Below are positions 33,020 to 40,952 of a stretch of DNA of 64,000 nt, one piece after another. Positions within the stretch are counted from its first letter, which is position 1. Each line of letters begins with the position of its first letter. Both the position numbers and the translations under genes were made by a program. The DNA comes from DLAJ01 sp023663615 (GTDB lineage Bacteria; Bacillota; Clostridia; Lachnospirales; Lachnospiraceae): the NCBI GenBank assembly GCA_023663615.1, contig JAMPHA010000002.1, positions 1 through 64,000 on the forward strand, given 5' to 3'. The notes beneath the pieces are model-generated. The model saw nothing but the letters and a program-made list of their open reading frames with translations. It did not search any database and was not told the DNA's origin.

Positions 33020-33034
33020 TTGAGCTTTTGACAA
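32945..33034 (-). CDS. 29-codon frame facing the small transcript
   Basis: TTG at 33034, stop at 32945-32947; it contains SKAQEGRRIFLFFEAANTKP and ends EYKPEYF. No good ribosome site and no full membrane helix. It could be a remnant gene end, as the frame has a stop just upstream. Kept because of its position opposite the small RNA. Confidence 0.2.
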   Translation of the reverse strand: MSKAQEGRRIFLFFEAANTKPGEYKPEYF

Positions 33035-33047
33035 TTTCTGTTATAGT
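33020..33047 (+). promoter_or_regulatory. Likely promoter of MATE gene
   Basis: TTGAGC (33020-33025), 16 bases, TATAGT (33042-33047). A TTGACA at 33028-33033 overlaps but lacks a good -10 box. Confidence 0.4.
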
Positions 33048-33115
33048 GTCATAGGGATACATGGAAATTCAGGCAAAAATCCTAAAACAATATCATTGAT
33101 AGATGAGGCGGCGCC

Positions 33116-34516
33116 ATGGCAGATCAAAATACAACGTTTACACCGGATAAAACCAACAAGCAAAGAGCATTGACAAAAGACCTGACAAATGGAAACCCCA
33201 TGTCGCTCATTCTCGGATTCTCTGTTCCGCTCCTGTTTGGCATGCTGTTTCAGCAGTTTTACAGTCTGGTGGACACGATCATCGTCGGTAAATGTATCGA
33301 CGCGAACGCACTTGCGGCGGTCGGCTCCACCGGCTCCATCAATTTTTTGATCATCGGCTTCTGCATCGGAATCTGCAGCGGCTTTTCCATCCCCGTTGCA
33401 CAGCGCTTCGGCGCGGGGGATCATGCCGGTATGCGCAAAATGGTGTGGAGCGGCGCATGGCTCTCGCTCGTTTTCGCTGTCATCATGACAGTGGTCGTAT
33501 CTCTGTTCTGCGGGCAGATCCTCAGGGCGATGCACACCCCCGATGATATTTACGAACAGGCATATTCCTATATTTTTGTGATCTTTTTAGGTATTCCGGT
33601 CATATACCTTTATAACATGCTGTCCGGCATCATCCGCTCGCTCGGAGATAGCAAGACACCTGTTATTTTTCTTGTTTTATCCTCCGTGCTCAACATTGTC
33701 CTTGATCTGCTGTTCATTTTGGTGTTTGACCTCAATGTGGCAGGCGCCGCATACGCAACGGTTCTGTCCCAGCTTGTGTCCGGCATCGCTTGTCTGGTCT
33801 TTATGATCCGCCGATTTCCAATTCTGCGTCCAGAAAACAAACATGAGTTATTATATGATGCACACTGCGGTAAAATTCTCTGTAATATGGGTATTCCGAT
33901 GGGACTGCAATATTCCATCACGGCGATTGGTTCCGTCATCTTACAGACGGCGGTCAACAATTTGGGCACAACAGCCGTCGCCGCCGTCACCGCCGGCAAT
34001 CGTCTCGGCAATTTTTTAGTCTGCCCGTTTGACGCAATGGGATCGACCATGGCAACCTACGGCGGACAGAATATCGGCGCCAAAAAGACGGACCGCATCA
34101 AGGAGGGCTTAAAAGCATGTACGCTGCTCGGCGCCGCATATTCCGCTATCGCTCTGCTCTTTATTCTTTTATGCGGCAGAACGCTGCTTTTGCTGTTCTT
34201 AAATGCGACGGAGACCGGGATCATCACAATGGCTTACCGCTTTCTTTGCATCAACAGTCTGTTCTATTTTCCGCTCGCCCTTGTTAATATCATCCGTTTT
34301 TTAATTCAGGGAATGGGCTATTCACGCTTTGCCATGCTCGCCGGTGTCTGTGAAATGGCGGCACGCGCCCTTGTGGGCTTTTGCATTGTGCCCGCATTCG
34401 GTTTCTATGCCGTCGGTTTTGCGAGCCCCGCGGCATGGATCTTTGCCGACGCATTTCTCATCCCGGCATTTTTCCATGTTTATCACAAAACACAGAAGTT
34501 GTTTTCGGAGTTCTAA
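33116..34516 (+). CDS. MATE-family multidrug efflux protein
   Basis: 466 residues, twelve membrane helices in two halves of six. The MATE signature is visible at FSVPLLFGMLFQQFYSLVDT and IIVGKCIDANALAAVGSTGS, and in the second half at MGIPMGLQYSITAIGSVILQ. MATE proteins exchange cations for drugs or metabolites across the membrane. Start ATG with GAGGCGG upstream. Single gene with own promoter and terminator; substrate unknown. This is ordinary chromosomal sequence. Confidence 0.9.
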   Translation: MADQNTTFTPDKTNKQRALTKDLTNGNPMSLILGFSVPLLFGMLFQQFYSLVDTIIVGKCIDANALAAVGSTGSINFLIIGFCIGICSGFSIPVAQRFGAGDHAGMRKMVWSGAWLSLVFAVIMTVVVSLFCGQILRAMHTPDDIYEQAYSYIFVIFLGIPVIYLYNMLSGIIRSLGDSKTPVIFLVLSSVLNIVLDLLFILVFDLNVAGAAYATVLSQLVSGIACLVFMIRRFPILRPENKHELLYDAHCGKILCNMGIPMGLQYSITAIGSVILQTAVNNLGTTAVAAVTAGNRLGNFLVCPFDAMGSTMATYGGQNIGAKKTDRIKEGLKACTLLGAAYSAIALLFILLCGRTLLLLFLNATETGIITMAYRFLCINSLFYFPLALVNIIRFLIQGMGYSRFAMLAGVCEMAARALVGFCIVPAFGFYAVGFASPAAWIFADAFLIPAFFHVYHKTQKLFSEF

Positions 34517-34580
34517 AAAAGAGTTCCGCTTACGCGAAACTCTTTCAAAGAACTGCCTTCGGCAGTTCTTTTGGAATTGC
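34517..34580 (+). terminator. Double-hairpin terminator after MATE gene
   Basis: AGAGTTCCGC/GCGAAACTCT followed by GAACTGCC/GGCAGTTC. Same two-hairpin design as at 32,711 and 35,653. Confidence 0.75.
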
Positions 34581-34704
34581 TGACTCAAATTTCCGAGATT
34601 TTGTCTGCCGCAATTTCCGGCAATTTCACTATACAACCGGCTCAGAATTTGGTATACTGAATCTAAGTTTTTTGTAACATACGACGGGAAAGGAACGGAC
34701 TTTT

Positions 34705-35652
34705 ATGAATAAAAAAAGAGTAGTGGTTTCTCTTGGACACGAGGCACTTGGCCATAATACGACTTCGCAGCAATCGGCTGTCAGGGTAACGGCGGCGGCG
34801 CTTGCCGATCTGATCGAAGCGGACTGCCAGCTTACGATCACGCACAGCAACGGTCCCCAGGTCAGCATGATCCATAAGGCGATGAGCGAGCTGCACCGTG
34901 TTTATACGGACTATACTCCGGCGCCGATGTGCGTCTGCTCCGCCATGAGCCAGGGCTACGTCGGCTACGATATTCAGAATGCGCTGCGCGCACAGCTTTT
35001 AGAACGCGGGATTTCTACCCCGGTCAGCACTATTCTCACACAGGTCACGGTCGATCCTTACGACGAGGCTTTTTACGAACCGGATAAGGTCATCGGACGT
35101 GTGATGTCCGCCGAGGAAGCGGAAGCAGAGACAAAAAAGGGAAATTACGTCATCGGCCAGCCCGGCAGCGGTTTTCGAAGAGTTGTCGCCGCTCCTAAGC
35201 CGATCGACATCGTGGAGATTGATGCCATCCGCACACTCGCGGATGCAGGGCAGGCAGTCATCGCCTGCGGCGGCGGCGGTATTCCTGTTATCGAACAGCA
35301 GCACGCCTTAAAGGGCGCTTCCGCCGTGATCGAGAAGGACAGCATCGCAGGCCTTCTCGCGGCAAAGCTGAAAGCGGAAATGCTGATCATTCTCACGAGT
35401 GTGGACGAGGTCTATCGCAATTACAAAAAAGAAAATGAGACCGCCATCCCCACCATGACGATCAGCGAGGCAAAAAGCCTGCTTGCTGAAAATCAGTTCG
35501 GCAAGGGGGATATGCTTCCCAAGATCGAGGCGGCAATCACCTATCTTACCCAGGTGCCGGACGGCAGCGTTTTGATCACTTCGCTCGGAAAGGTTGCAGA
35601 CGCCATCAAAGGAAAAGCCGGCACATTGATCACAGCAAACGAACCTGCCTGA
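34705..35652 (+). CDS. arcC: Carbamate kinase
   Basis: 315 residues. Amino-acid kinase fold: VVVSLGHEALGHN at the start, THSNGPQVSMI, VIACGGGGIPVI and a C-terminal NQFGKGDMLPKIEAA, all typical of ArcC. It converts carbamoyl phosphate and ADP to carbamate and ATP. The N-terminal motif usually reads LGGNA; here it reads LGHEA, a change next to the phosphate loop. No arcA or arcB lies nearby, so it may serve purine/allantoin or agmatine breakdown rather than the arginine deiminase route. A possible -10 TATACT is at 34653. Confidence 0.85.
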   Translation: MNKKRVVVSLGHEALGHNTTSQQSAVRVTAAALADLIEADCQLTITHSNGPQVSMIHKAMSELHRVYTDYTPAPMCVCSAMSQGYVGYDIQNALRAQLLERGISTPVSTILTQVTVDPYDEAFYEPDKVIGRVMSAEEAEAETKKGNYVIGQPGSGFRRVVAAPKPIDIVEIDAIRTLADAGQAVIACGGGGIPVIEQQHALKGASAVIEKDSIAGLLAAKLKAEMLIILTSVDEVYRNYKKENETAIPTMTISEAKSLLAENQFGKGDMLPKIEAAITYLTQVPDGSVLITSLGKVADAIKGKAGTLITANEPA

Positions 35653-35820
35653 CAAAAAAAGCGCGCTTCGCGCGCTTTCGAAGAATCTGCCGGGGGCAGA
35701 TTCTTCCAGACTACGAAATTTCCTAATATGTTAAAAAAGCGCGCTTCGCGATTCTTCTGGCTACGGAATTCCTATATGTCAAAAATAGAGTTTGCGCCAT
35801 GCGCAAACTCTATTTTTGTG
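35653..35820 (+). terminator. Cluster of terminators after arcC
   Basis: Three stems: GCGCGCTTCGCGCGC followed by GAATCTGCC/GGCAGATTC (35,653-35,710); a shortened copy of the first (about 35,735-35,765); and AGAGTTTGCGC/GCGCAAACTCT with flanking A5/T5 (about 35,781-35,817). Confidence 0.75.
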
Positions 35821-36104
35821 TCCGTCCCCCGACGCAAATCTCTGTGTCATAAATTCAAAATCCTGCGTGTCATAATTCTCTGTCAGATTTTCTTTTTATC
35901 AAAACCCTTGTGTTTATGCCGTTCTGACACCGACATTGACATCGCATCCTGTTATTGTTGTTCCAAATATGACGCTCATGTCACACTTATATCATGCCTG
36001 TGTCATATCCCCCCCCCGTAATCCCTGTCACAGTTTATGTCACAACTTATATTACAGCTTATTCCACCGTCCGGATCAACCGCAAATTAACGAACGTCCG
36101 TTAT
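35821..36104. other. Gene-free stretch with TGTCA-type words and a run of nine C
   Basis: No gene seen. At least seven copies of TGTCA followed by T/C/G-A (for example TGTGTCATAA, CGTGTCATAA, TGTGTCATAT) occur at irregular spacing, and nine C occur at about 36,009-36,017. It lies between two convergent genes. Confidence 0.5.
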
Positions 36105-37643
36105 TTATAACTCTGCCAGCCGTTCAAATACCCCTGAAATGGAAAGCCGCCCATATCCCCATTCCCTGCTCGGGTACACAATATCCAGATCCCGGACCGC
36201 GCCGCGGACCAGATAATTTTTGACGTTGGTTGAATTGATCCACGGAAGATTGCCATCTGTGACCGCCCATTGTAAGAACTGTGCAACCCCGCCTGCCGTG
36301 ACTGATGCCGCAATGCTTGAACCGCTTCGCTTTCCCACAGCGGTGGAGACCTGAACCCCCGGCGCGGCAAGATCGGGTTTCACCCTGCCGTCACGCGTAT
36401 ACCCCCTGCCCGATTCCGGATAAAAGCTGTTATTTAAGTCGTCATAGGTGGACACGCCAAGCGCATCCCATGCCACCGAGGGATCTGTCAGTGTGATATA
36501 GGGGCTGGGCTCCAGAAACGTGACGGGCGCTGTCAAAAATGCATCAATCGGGAGCCACGCATGGAACAATGCATAATTTGCCCGCTCCTCCTCTGTCACG
36601 ATCAATGTCCATATCCCCGGCGTCGGCGCGACAAACCGAAGAAATAAAAGCTGCGCGCCGCTCCCTGTCTCCACGCGTTCCGCATCCAGATACAGCGTCG
36701 TTCTTTCATAGACAAAACGGTAAGTCATGGTCCCGTCCATATTAGGGCGAATGTCGCGTACAGTCTCCCCGCCGGGACTCCTTAAAGAAAACTGAAACTG
36801 ATAGGGCTGGGTTCCCCATACGCTCAGCGCAAACCCCTGCACTCCCTCCGAAACGCGGATTTCCACATCCCGCCGCAGCTTGCCGATCTCATCCTGAAAT
36901 ACACTCCGATTAAAACACCCCGCAAAATGGTGCTGCTTATTTCCCTCATTTCCGCTGCATATGACAATCGCACGCCCGATCTTTACCGCAATACGGTTGA
37001 TCGTGCGCTCTAATGTGGATGTGCCGGTGTGGGACGATAGGTTTGTTCCAAGCCCGATACAGATCACAAGCGGAAGTCCAAGACGCTCCGCCTGCTCATC
37101 CAGAAATTGCAGCCCCAGATCGATCTCCGTCTCACTATAGCATACTGCGTTGTTCGGGACCAGATAATATTCACGCGCTTCCCTCGGCGCCTGCTTCAAC
37201 TTTACGACCAAAATGCCGCTGTCCGGCGCCGCCCCGATATAACTCCTTCCGCCATCCACCCTGCTGCCCGCCGCCACGCTTGCCATCGCTGTCCCGTGTC
37301 CTGATTCATCCGTCACCGGAACGATACTGCGCGGATTCGCGTCCCGCAGAGCGTCATTGATCTCCTCCTCCATATAAATGCGGTCCGTTTCCTGATCCCA
37401 GATTGACACAATGCGCGTCGTACCGTCACTGCGCCTGAACACATCCAGCTCATAACGGATGCCCGTATCCACAAATCCGATCAGCACACCGCGTCCGGTC
37501 AGAGAAAGCGGCTCCCCCTGCACCTCCAAAATACCGCTCTCGATCAACGCATTCGGATCAAACGGGACTGCCGCGCCGCCCGCTCCGACATTGAGCGTAT
37601 CCTGCATCAGCCCGTATACAAAGGGAATGTCTCCGTATGCCAT
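36105..37643 (-). CDS. S8 serine protease, Csp-like
   Basis: 512 residues. Subtilisin triad intact: Asp in LIGFVDTGI, His in DESGHGTAMAS, Ser in RSGSSIAASV. The oxyanion Asn is in CSGNEGN. About 130 residues inserted between these last two motifs form a jelly-roll-like domain, as in clostridial Csp germination proteases and related S8 enzymes. No signal peptide. The start ATG uses AGGTG located in the falling arm of the clpX terminator hairpin. Could be a spore or cytoplasmic protease; substrate unknown. Confidence 0.8.
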   Translation of the reverse strand: MAYGDIPFVYGLMQDTLNVGAGGAAVPFDPNALIESGILEVQGEPLSLTGRGVLIGFVDTGIRYELDVFRRSDGTTRIVSIWDQETDRIYMEEEINDALRDANPRSIVPVTDESGHGTAMASVAAGSRVDGGRSYIGAAPDSGILVVKLKQAPREAREYYLVPNNAVCYSETEIDLGLQFLDEQAERLGLPLVICIGLGTNLSSHTGTSTLERTINRIAVKIGRAIVICSGNEGNKQHHFAGCFNRSVFQDEIGKLRRDVEIRVSEGVQGFALSVWGTQPYQFQFSLRSPGGETVRDIRPNMDGTMTYRFVYERTTLYLDAERVETGSGAQLLFLRFVAPTPGIWTLIVTEEERANYALFHAWLPIDAFLTAPVTFLEPSPYITLTDPSVAWDALGVSTYDDLNNSFYPESGRGYTRDGRVKPDLAAPGVQVSTAVGKRSGSSIAASVTAGGVAQFLQWAVTDGNLPWINSTNVKNYLVRGAVRDLDIVYPSREWGYGRLSISGVFERLAEL

Positions 37644-37650
37644 AAAAAAA

Positions 37651-37685
37651 CACCTGCCTATGCCTTTATGTAAGCATATGCAGGT
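37651..37685 (-). terminator. clpX terminator overlapping ribosome site of S8 gene
   Basis: CACCTGCCTATGC (37651-37663) pairs with GCATATGCAGGT (37674-37685); seven T follow on the minus strand and run into the S8 start codon. The arm next to the T run holds the AGGTG ribosome site. Confidence 0.7.
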
Positions 37686-37707
37686 ATTTTCCCATTCTTG
37701 ACAGATT

Positions 37708-39483
37708 TTACCGACCGGTTCCTGCGCTTATCGCTTCCGCTGCCGGTCTTGGCGGCGGGAGCAGCGCTGTCGGCATATTGCTCCGGATTTCTATGAGCGG
37801 GCTTGCCTTCCCCTCGATATAATCGCGCGTGATAACGACGCGTCCGATGTTATCGTCTTTCGGCACCTCATACATAATATCGAGCATGAACTCCTCGATG
37901 ATCGCCCGAAGCGCCCGCGCGCCCGTATCCCTCTCCATCGCCTTGTCCGCAATCGCTTCCAGAGCGCTTTGATCGAACTCCAATTTTACCTCGTCCAGCT
38001 CCAAAAGCCGCTGATACTGCTTTAGAAGCGCATTTTTCGGCTCGCTTAAGATCTGCATCATTTCTTCCTTATTGAGTCCCTTCAGCGTGCAGAGAATCGG
38101 CAGACGCCCGATAAACTCAGGAATAAGGCCAAACTGTCTTAAATCCTCCACGGTCACTTTTTCCAAAAGCTCCCGCTCCTTGTCGTATTTATCTTTGAGC
38201 TCCGCGGCAAAACCGATGGATGTCTGCTTCCGCAGCCGCTGTTTAATGATCTCCTCCAGATCCGGGAACGCGCCTCCGCAGATAAACAGGATATTGCGGG
38301 TATTCACCGTCGCAAGCGGCACCATCGCATTCTTGCTGTTCGCGCCGACCGGCACCTCAACCTCCGCACCCTCCAAAAGCTTCAGCATACCCTGCTGCAC
38401 CGACTCGCCACTGACATCGCGGGAGGTTGTTTCTTTTTTCTTGGCGATCTTATCAATCTCATCAATAAAAACGATACCGCGTTCCGCCCTGTCCACATCA
38501 TTATCCGCAGCGGCAAGAAGTTTGGAGATCACGCTCTCGATGTCATCCCCGATATAACCCGCCTCCGTCAGCGACGTCGCATCCGCAATGGCAAGCGGAA
38601 CGTCCAAAAGCCGCGCAAGCGTCTTGACTAAATAGGTCTTGCCGCATCCCGTCGGTCCGATCATCAAAATGTTCGACTTCTCGATCTCTATCTCATCCAT
38701 CGTATTCGTCGCGACACGTTTGTAATGATTATACACCGCCACGGAAATGACTTTCTTTGCCTGATCCTGCCCAACCACATACTCATCCAGCTTTTCCCGT
38801 ATCTTGTGCGGCGCCGGAATGTCCTTCAAGTTCAAGATCGGTTCCGCCTGTTCCGACTTCTTTCTTTTCTTGACCTTTTGACGGAACGGTATCCCCTCGC
38901 CCTGCAGATCGGCAAGATTCACGAACTGAATGTTCGGGAAAAATCCACGCCCGTTTATGCCTTTTCCGAAGTCAATATTATCAGAAGTTATATTCTTATT
39001 TGATTTCTGCTTATTTTGTGCCGCATCGTTTTGTTCGGATGAGGTCGTGCCTGCCGCGTCTTCCGCATCCGCTTTATTCTGATCCGCCGCGCCCTCTTTC
39101 GCACTTCCTGCAGCAGACGCACCGCCCGCCTCGCCTGATTCCGCCGCATGAGACGCCGCGCCGCCCTCTGCTCCTTCCTGCGCGTCAAGACGCTCCTTTT
39201 CTTCTTTCTTCCCGGATGTATTATGCTCTTCCTGCGCTTTCGCGCTCATAGCGTCCAGCATAAAGGAAGCAAAATAGGGATTATTCAGCTGACTCATCAT
39301 ATCCGAATTAAATAACCCCTGTTTTTCCATCTGAGAAACTGCATCCATCGTGCTGTGCATGCAGTCGTCGCAAATGCAGATATTGTTCGGTAGATGAAAC
39401 ATCCGCCCCGCCTTGCTTTCCGGTCTTCTGCACAGCATACACACATCTTCATACTCGTTATTATGATTTGTACTGTCCGACAT
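37708..39483 (-). CDS. clpX: ClpX-like AAA+ unfoldase with long linker
   Basis: 591 residues from ATG 39483 (GGGGAG). A ClpX zinc-binding head (CMLC at about 15-18, then CICDDC) is followed by about 150 residues of Ala/Gly/Ser/Glu-rich linker, then the AAA+ core: Walker A GPTGCGKT near 276, Walker B IVFIDEID, sensor and pore words (GAFPDLEEIIKQRL). ClpX unfolds tagged proteins and feeds ClpP. Usual length is about 420; the extra length is all linker. No clpP or tig is adjacent, so this may be a second ClpX. Confidence 0.85.
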   Translation of the reverse strand: MSDSTNHNNEYEDVCMLCRRPESKAGRMFHLPNNICICDDCMHSTMDAVSQMEKQGLFNSDMMSQLNNPYFASFMLDAMSAKAQEEHNTSGKKEEKERLDAQEGAEGGAASHAAESGEAGGASAAGSAKEGAADQNKADAEDAAGTTSSEQNDAAQNKQKSNKNITSDNIDFGKGINGRGFFPNIQFVNLADLQGEGIPFRQKVKKRKKSEQAEPILNLKDIPAPHKIREKLDEYVVGQDQAKKVISVAVYNHYKRVATNTMDEIEIEKSNILMIGPTGCGKTYLVKTLARLLDVPLAIADATSLTEAGYIGDDIESVISKLLAAADNDVDRAERGIVFIDEIDKIAKKKETTSRDVSGESVQQGMLKLLEGAEVEVPVGANSKNAMVPLATVNTRNILFICGGAFPDLEEIIKQRLRKQTSIGFAAELKDKYDKERELLEKVTVEDLRQFGLIPEFIGRLPILCTLKGLNKEEMMQILSEPKNALLKQYQRLLELDEVKLEFDQSALEAIADKAMERDTGARALRAIIEEFMLDIMYEVPKDDNIGRVVITRDYIEGKASPLIEIRSNMPTALLPPPRPAAEAISAGTGR

Positions 39484-39645
39484 TCTTCCACTCCCCGTTA
39501 AAAATAAACCCCCGTTTCGCTGCCACATTCAGTATAAAACATATCTTCTCTCCGAACAAGTGAAGTTTTTATAAAACAACTGGTATTTCCTTCAAACTGC
39601 CGCGCCGTCCATTTATGCCTGTTCCCTTGCTGCGCCGTCCAAAAG

Positions 39646-40938
39646 CTACTGTCCGTTTTGTTCTGCGAAATACGAATAATCTTTTTCTGATGCGGACTGC
39701 ATGTGACAGAGCAGATCGGTCGCAAAATCCCAATACAGCGCCGTATCCACTTCTAAAACAAAGGTCGCATAAGCGGCCTGCCCGTCTTTAGGAGGCGCGC
39801 TCCATGTATAAGTTCTGCCATATTCCGCCGAAGATACGTCCGTATTGACCGCAACATAATATTCTTCTTTTACCCGCGCAACGTCCGGATTAAGTAAAAT
39901 AACAGCCGTTGCCGCATCTGTGCAGCCCGCTGTCCGGTTCGGCGAACGCCGGTACAGGCTGTACTGATCGTCCAGCCACATCCATGAAATGAGCGTACGC
40001 TCTTTTGCATCCATCAGATCAAAGACCGTCTTGCTCAGCACAACCGAGCCCGCCGCGTCATGCGGCACGATCGTCTGCATTGGGAAATCGCTGTTTAAGC
40101 ACACGCTGAATGCCTCCGCGTCATAGAAAACATTAAAATCGGCATAGGGCGTATGACTGTCCTCCCCGTTCACGATCGTTCCCATATAGATAATACCTGC
40201 GGTATCCGCGGCAAAAGAAGCATCCTTTTGACATGCCGCGGCAATATTCGTAGCCGCCCCGACCGATAAGATCGTGACTTCTCCCGGATACTGTTTCACC
40301 TGTTCGACCATAAAATCGACGGCACTCTGCTCCTGCGGCACGGTCCGCGAATATCCCCACCTTCTCTCATACCAGGGACCCAGATCATGATATTTTTCCG
40401 GCTCGACATAACTGTCCAGATGCCACATGACCCCCCAGCGGTCAATGCTTCCGACGATCTGTTCCTGTTCCTCCAGATCCCGGAAACCGAGAAGCGGCAC
40501 ATCCGTCCCCATGTAGACCGGAATATCTTCCCGTTCCCAATATTCCAATTGCGTGAGCGCAGAATTGGTTCCGACCGATACAAAAGTGTTCCCGCCCGTG
40601 ATCGTCACGCCGAGCAGATCGATCAGACCGAGTTGATCAGCCTCCGCCAAAATGGACAGACACATGGCGTCATCCCCAAAATATGCCATATCGCTGTCCA
40701 AAATAACCTTCGGCACCCTTCCGTCAGCCAAAATACCATATTGCTCTTTTAGGTACGCTGCCGCCGCCCGGTCATCCTCTTTCGAGTAAACCGGTATTGT
40801 TTCCATGCTCTCATCGGACGGCAAAGCGGCGGACCCTGCCTCATCCGCCGCACTTTTCCCGTTATCCGCGCTCCCGCACCCTGCAAAAGCCAAAAAAGAA
40901 ATCAATAATACCGCCGCTCCGCGCCATCTTTTGTTCAT
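39646..40938 (-). CDS. Secreted lipoprotein, nucleoside hydrolase family
   Basis: 430 residues. Signal peptide with lipobox FAGC (Cys near 21). The mature enzyme has the inosine-uridine hydrolase metal motif in changed form: ILDSDMAYFGDDAM, where the family has DxDPGxDDA. Later words VTILSVGAATNIAAACQKD and NVFYDAEAFSVCL fit this fold (the last matches the N-x-x-x-D-x-E-A region). It should split ribosides outside the membrane for purine salvage. Directly downstream of HtrA (14-base gap). Confidence 0.8.
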   Translation of the reverse strand: MNKRWRGAAVLLISFLAFAGCGSADNGKSAADEAGSAALPSDESMETIPVYSKEDDRAAAAYLKEQYGILADGRVPKVILDSDMAYFGDDAMCLSILAEADQLGLIDLLGVTITGGNTFVSVGTNSALTQLEYWEREDIPVYMGTDVPLLGFRDLEEQEQIVGSIDRWGVMWHLDSYVEPEKYHDLGPWYERRWGYSRTVPQEQSAVDFMVEQVKQYPGEVTILSVGAATNIAAACQKDASFAADTAGIIYMGTIVNGEDSHTPYADFNVFYDAEAFSVCLNSDFPMQTIVPHDAAGSVVLSKTVFDLMDAKERTLISWMWLDDQYSLYRRSPNRTAGCTDAATAVILLNPDVARVKEEYYVAVNTDVSSAEYGRTYTWSAPPKDGQAAYATFVLEVDTALYWDFATDLLCHMQSASEKDYSYFAEQNGQ

Positions 40939-40952
40939 ATCTCCTCCATTTT

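Noticed and set aside
36009..36017. Phase-variable poly-C switch
   Set aside because: It lies between two gene ends, not in a promoter or reading frame, so a switch role has no support.
35728..36021. 97-codon plus-strand frame after arcC
   Set aside because: Runs through terminators and the C9 tract; no domain.
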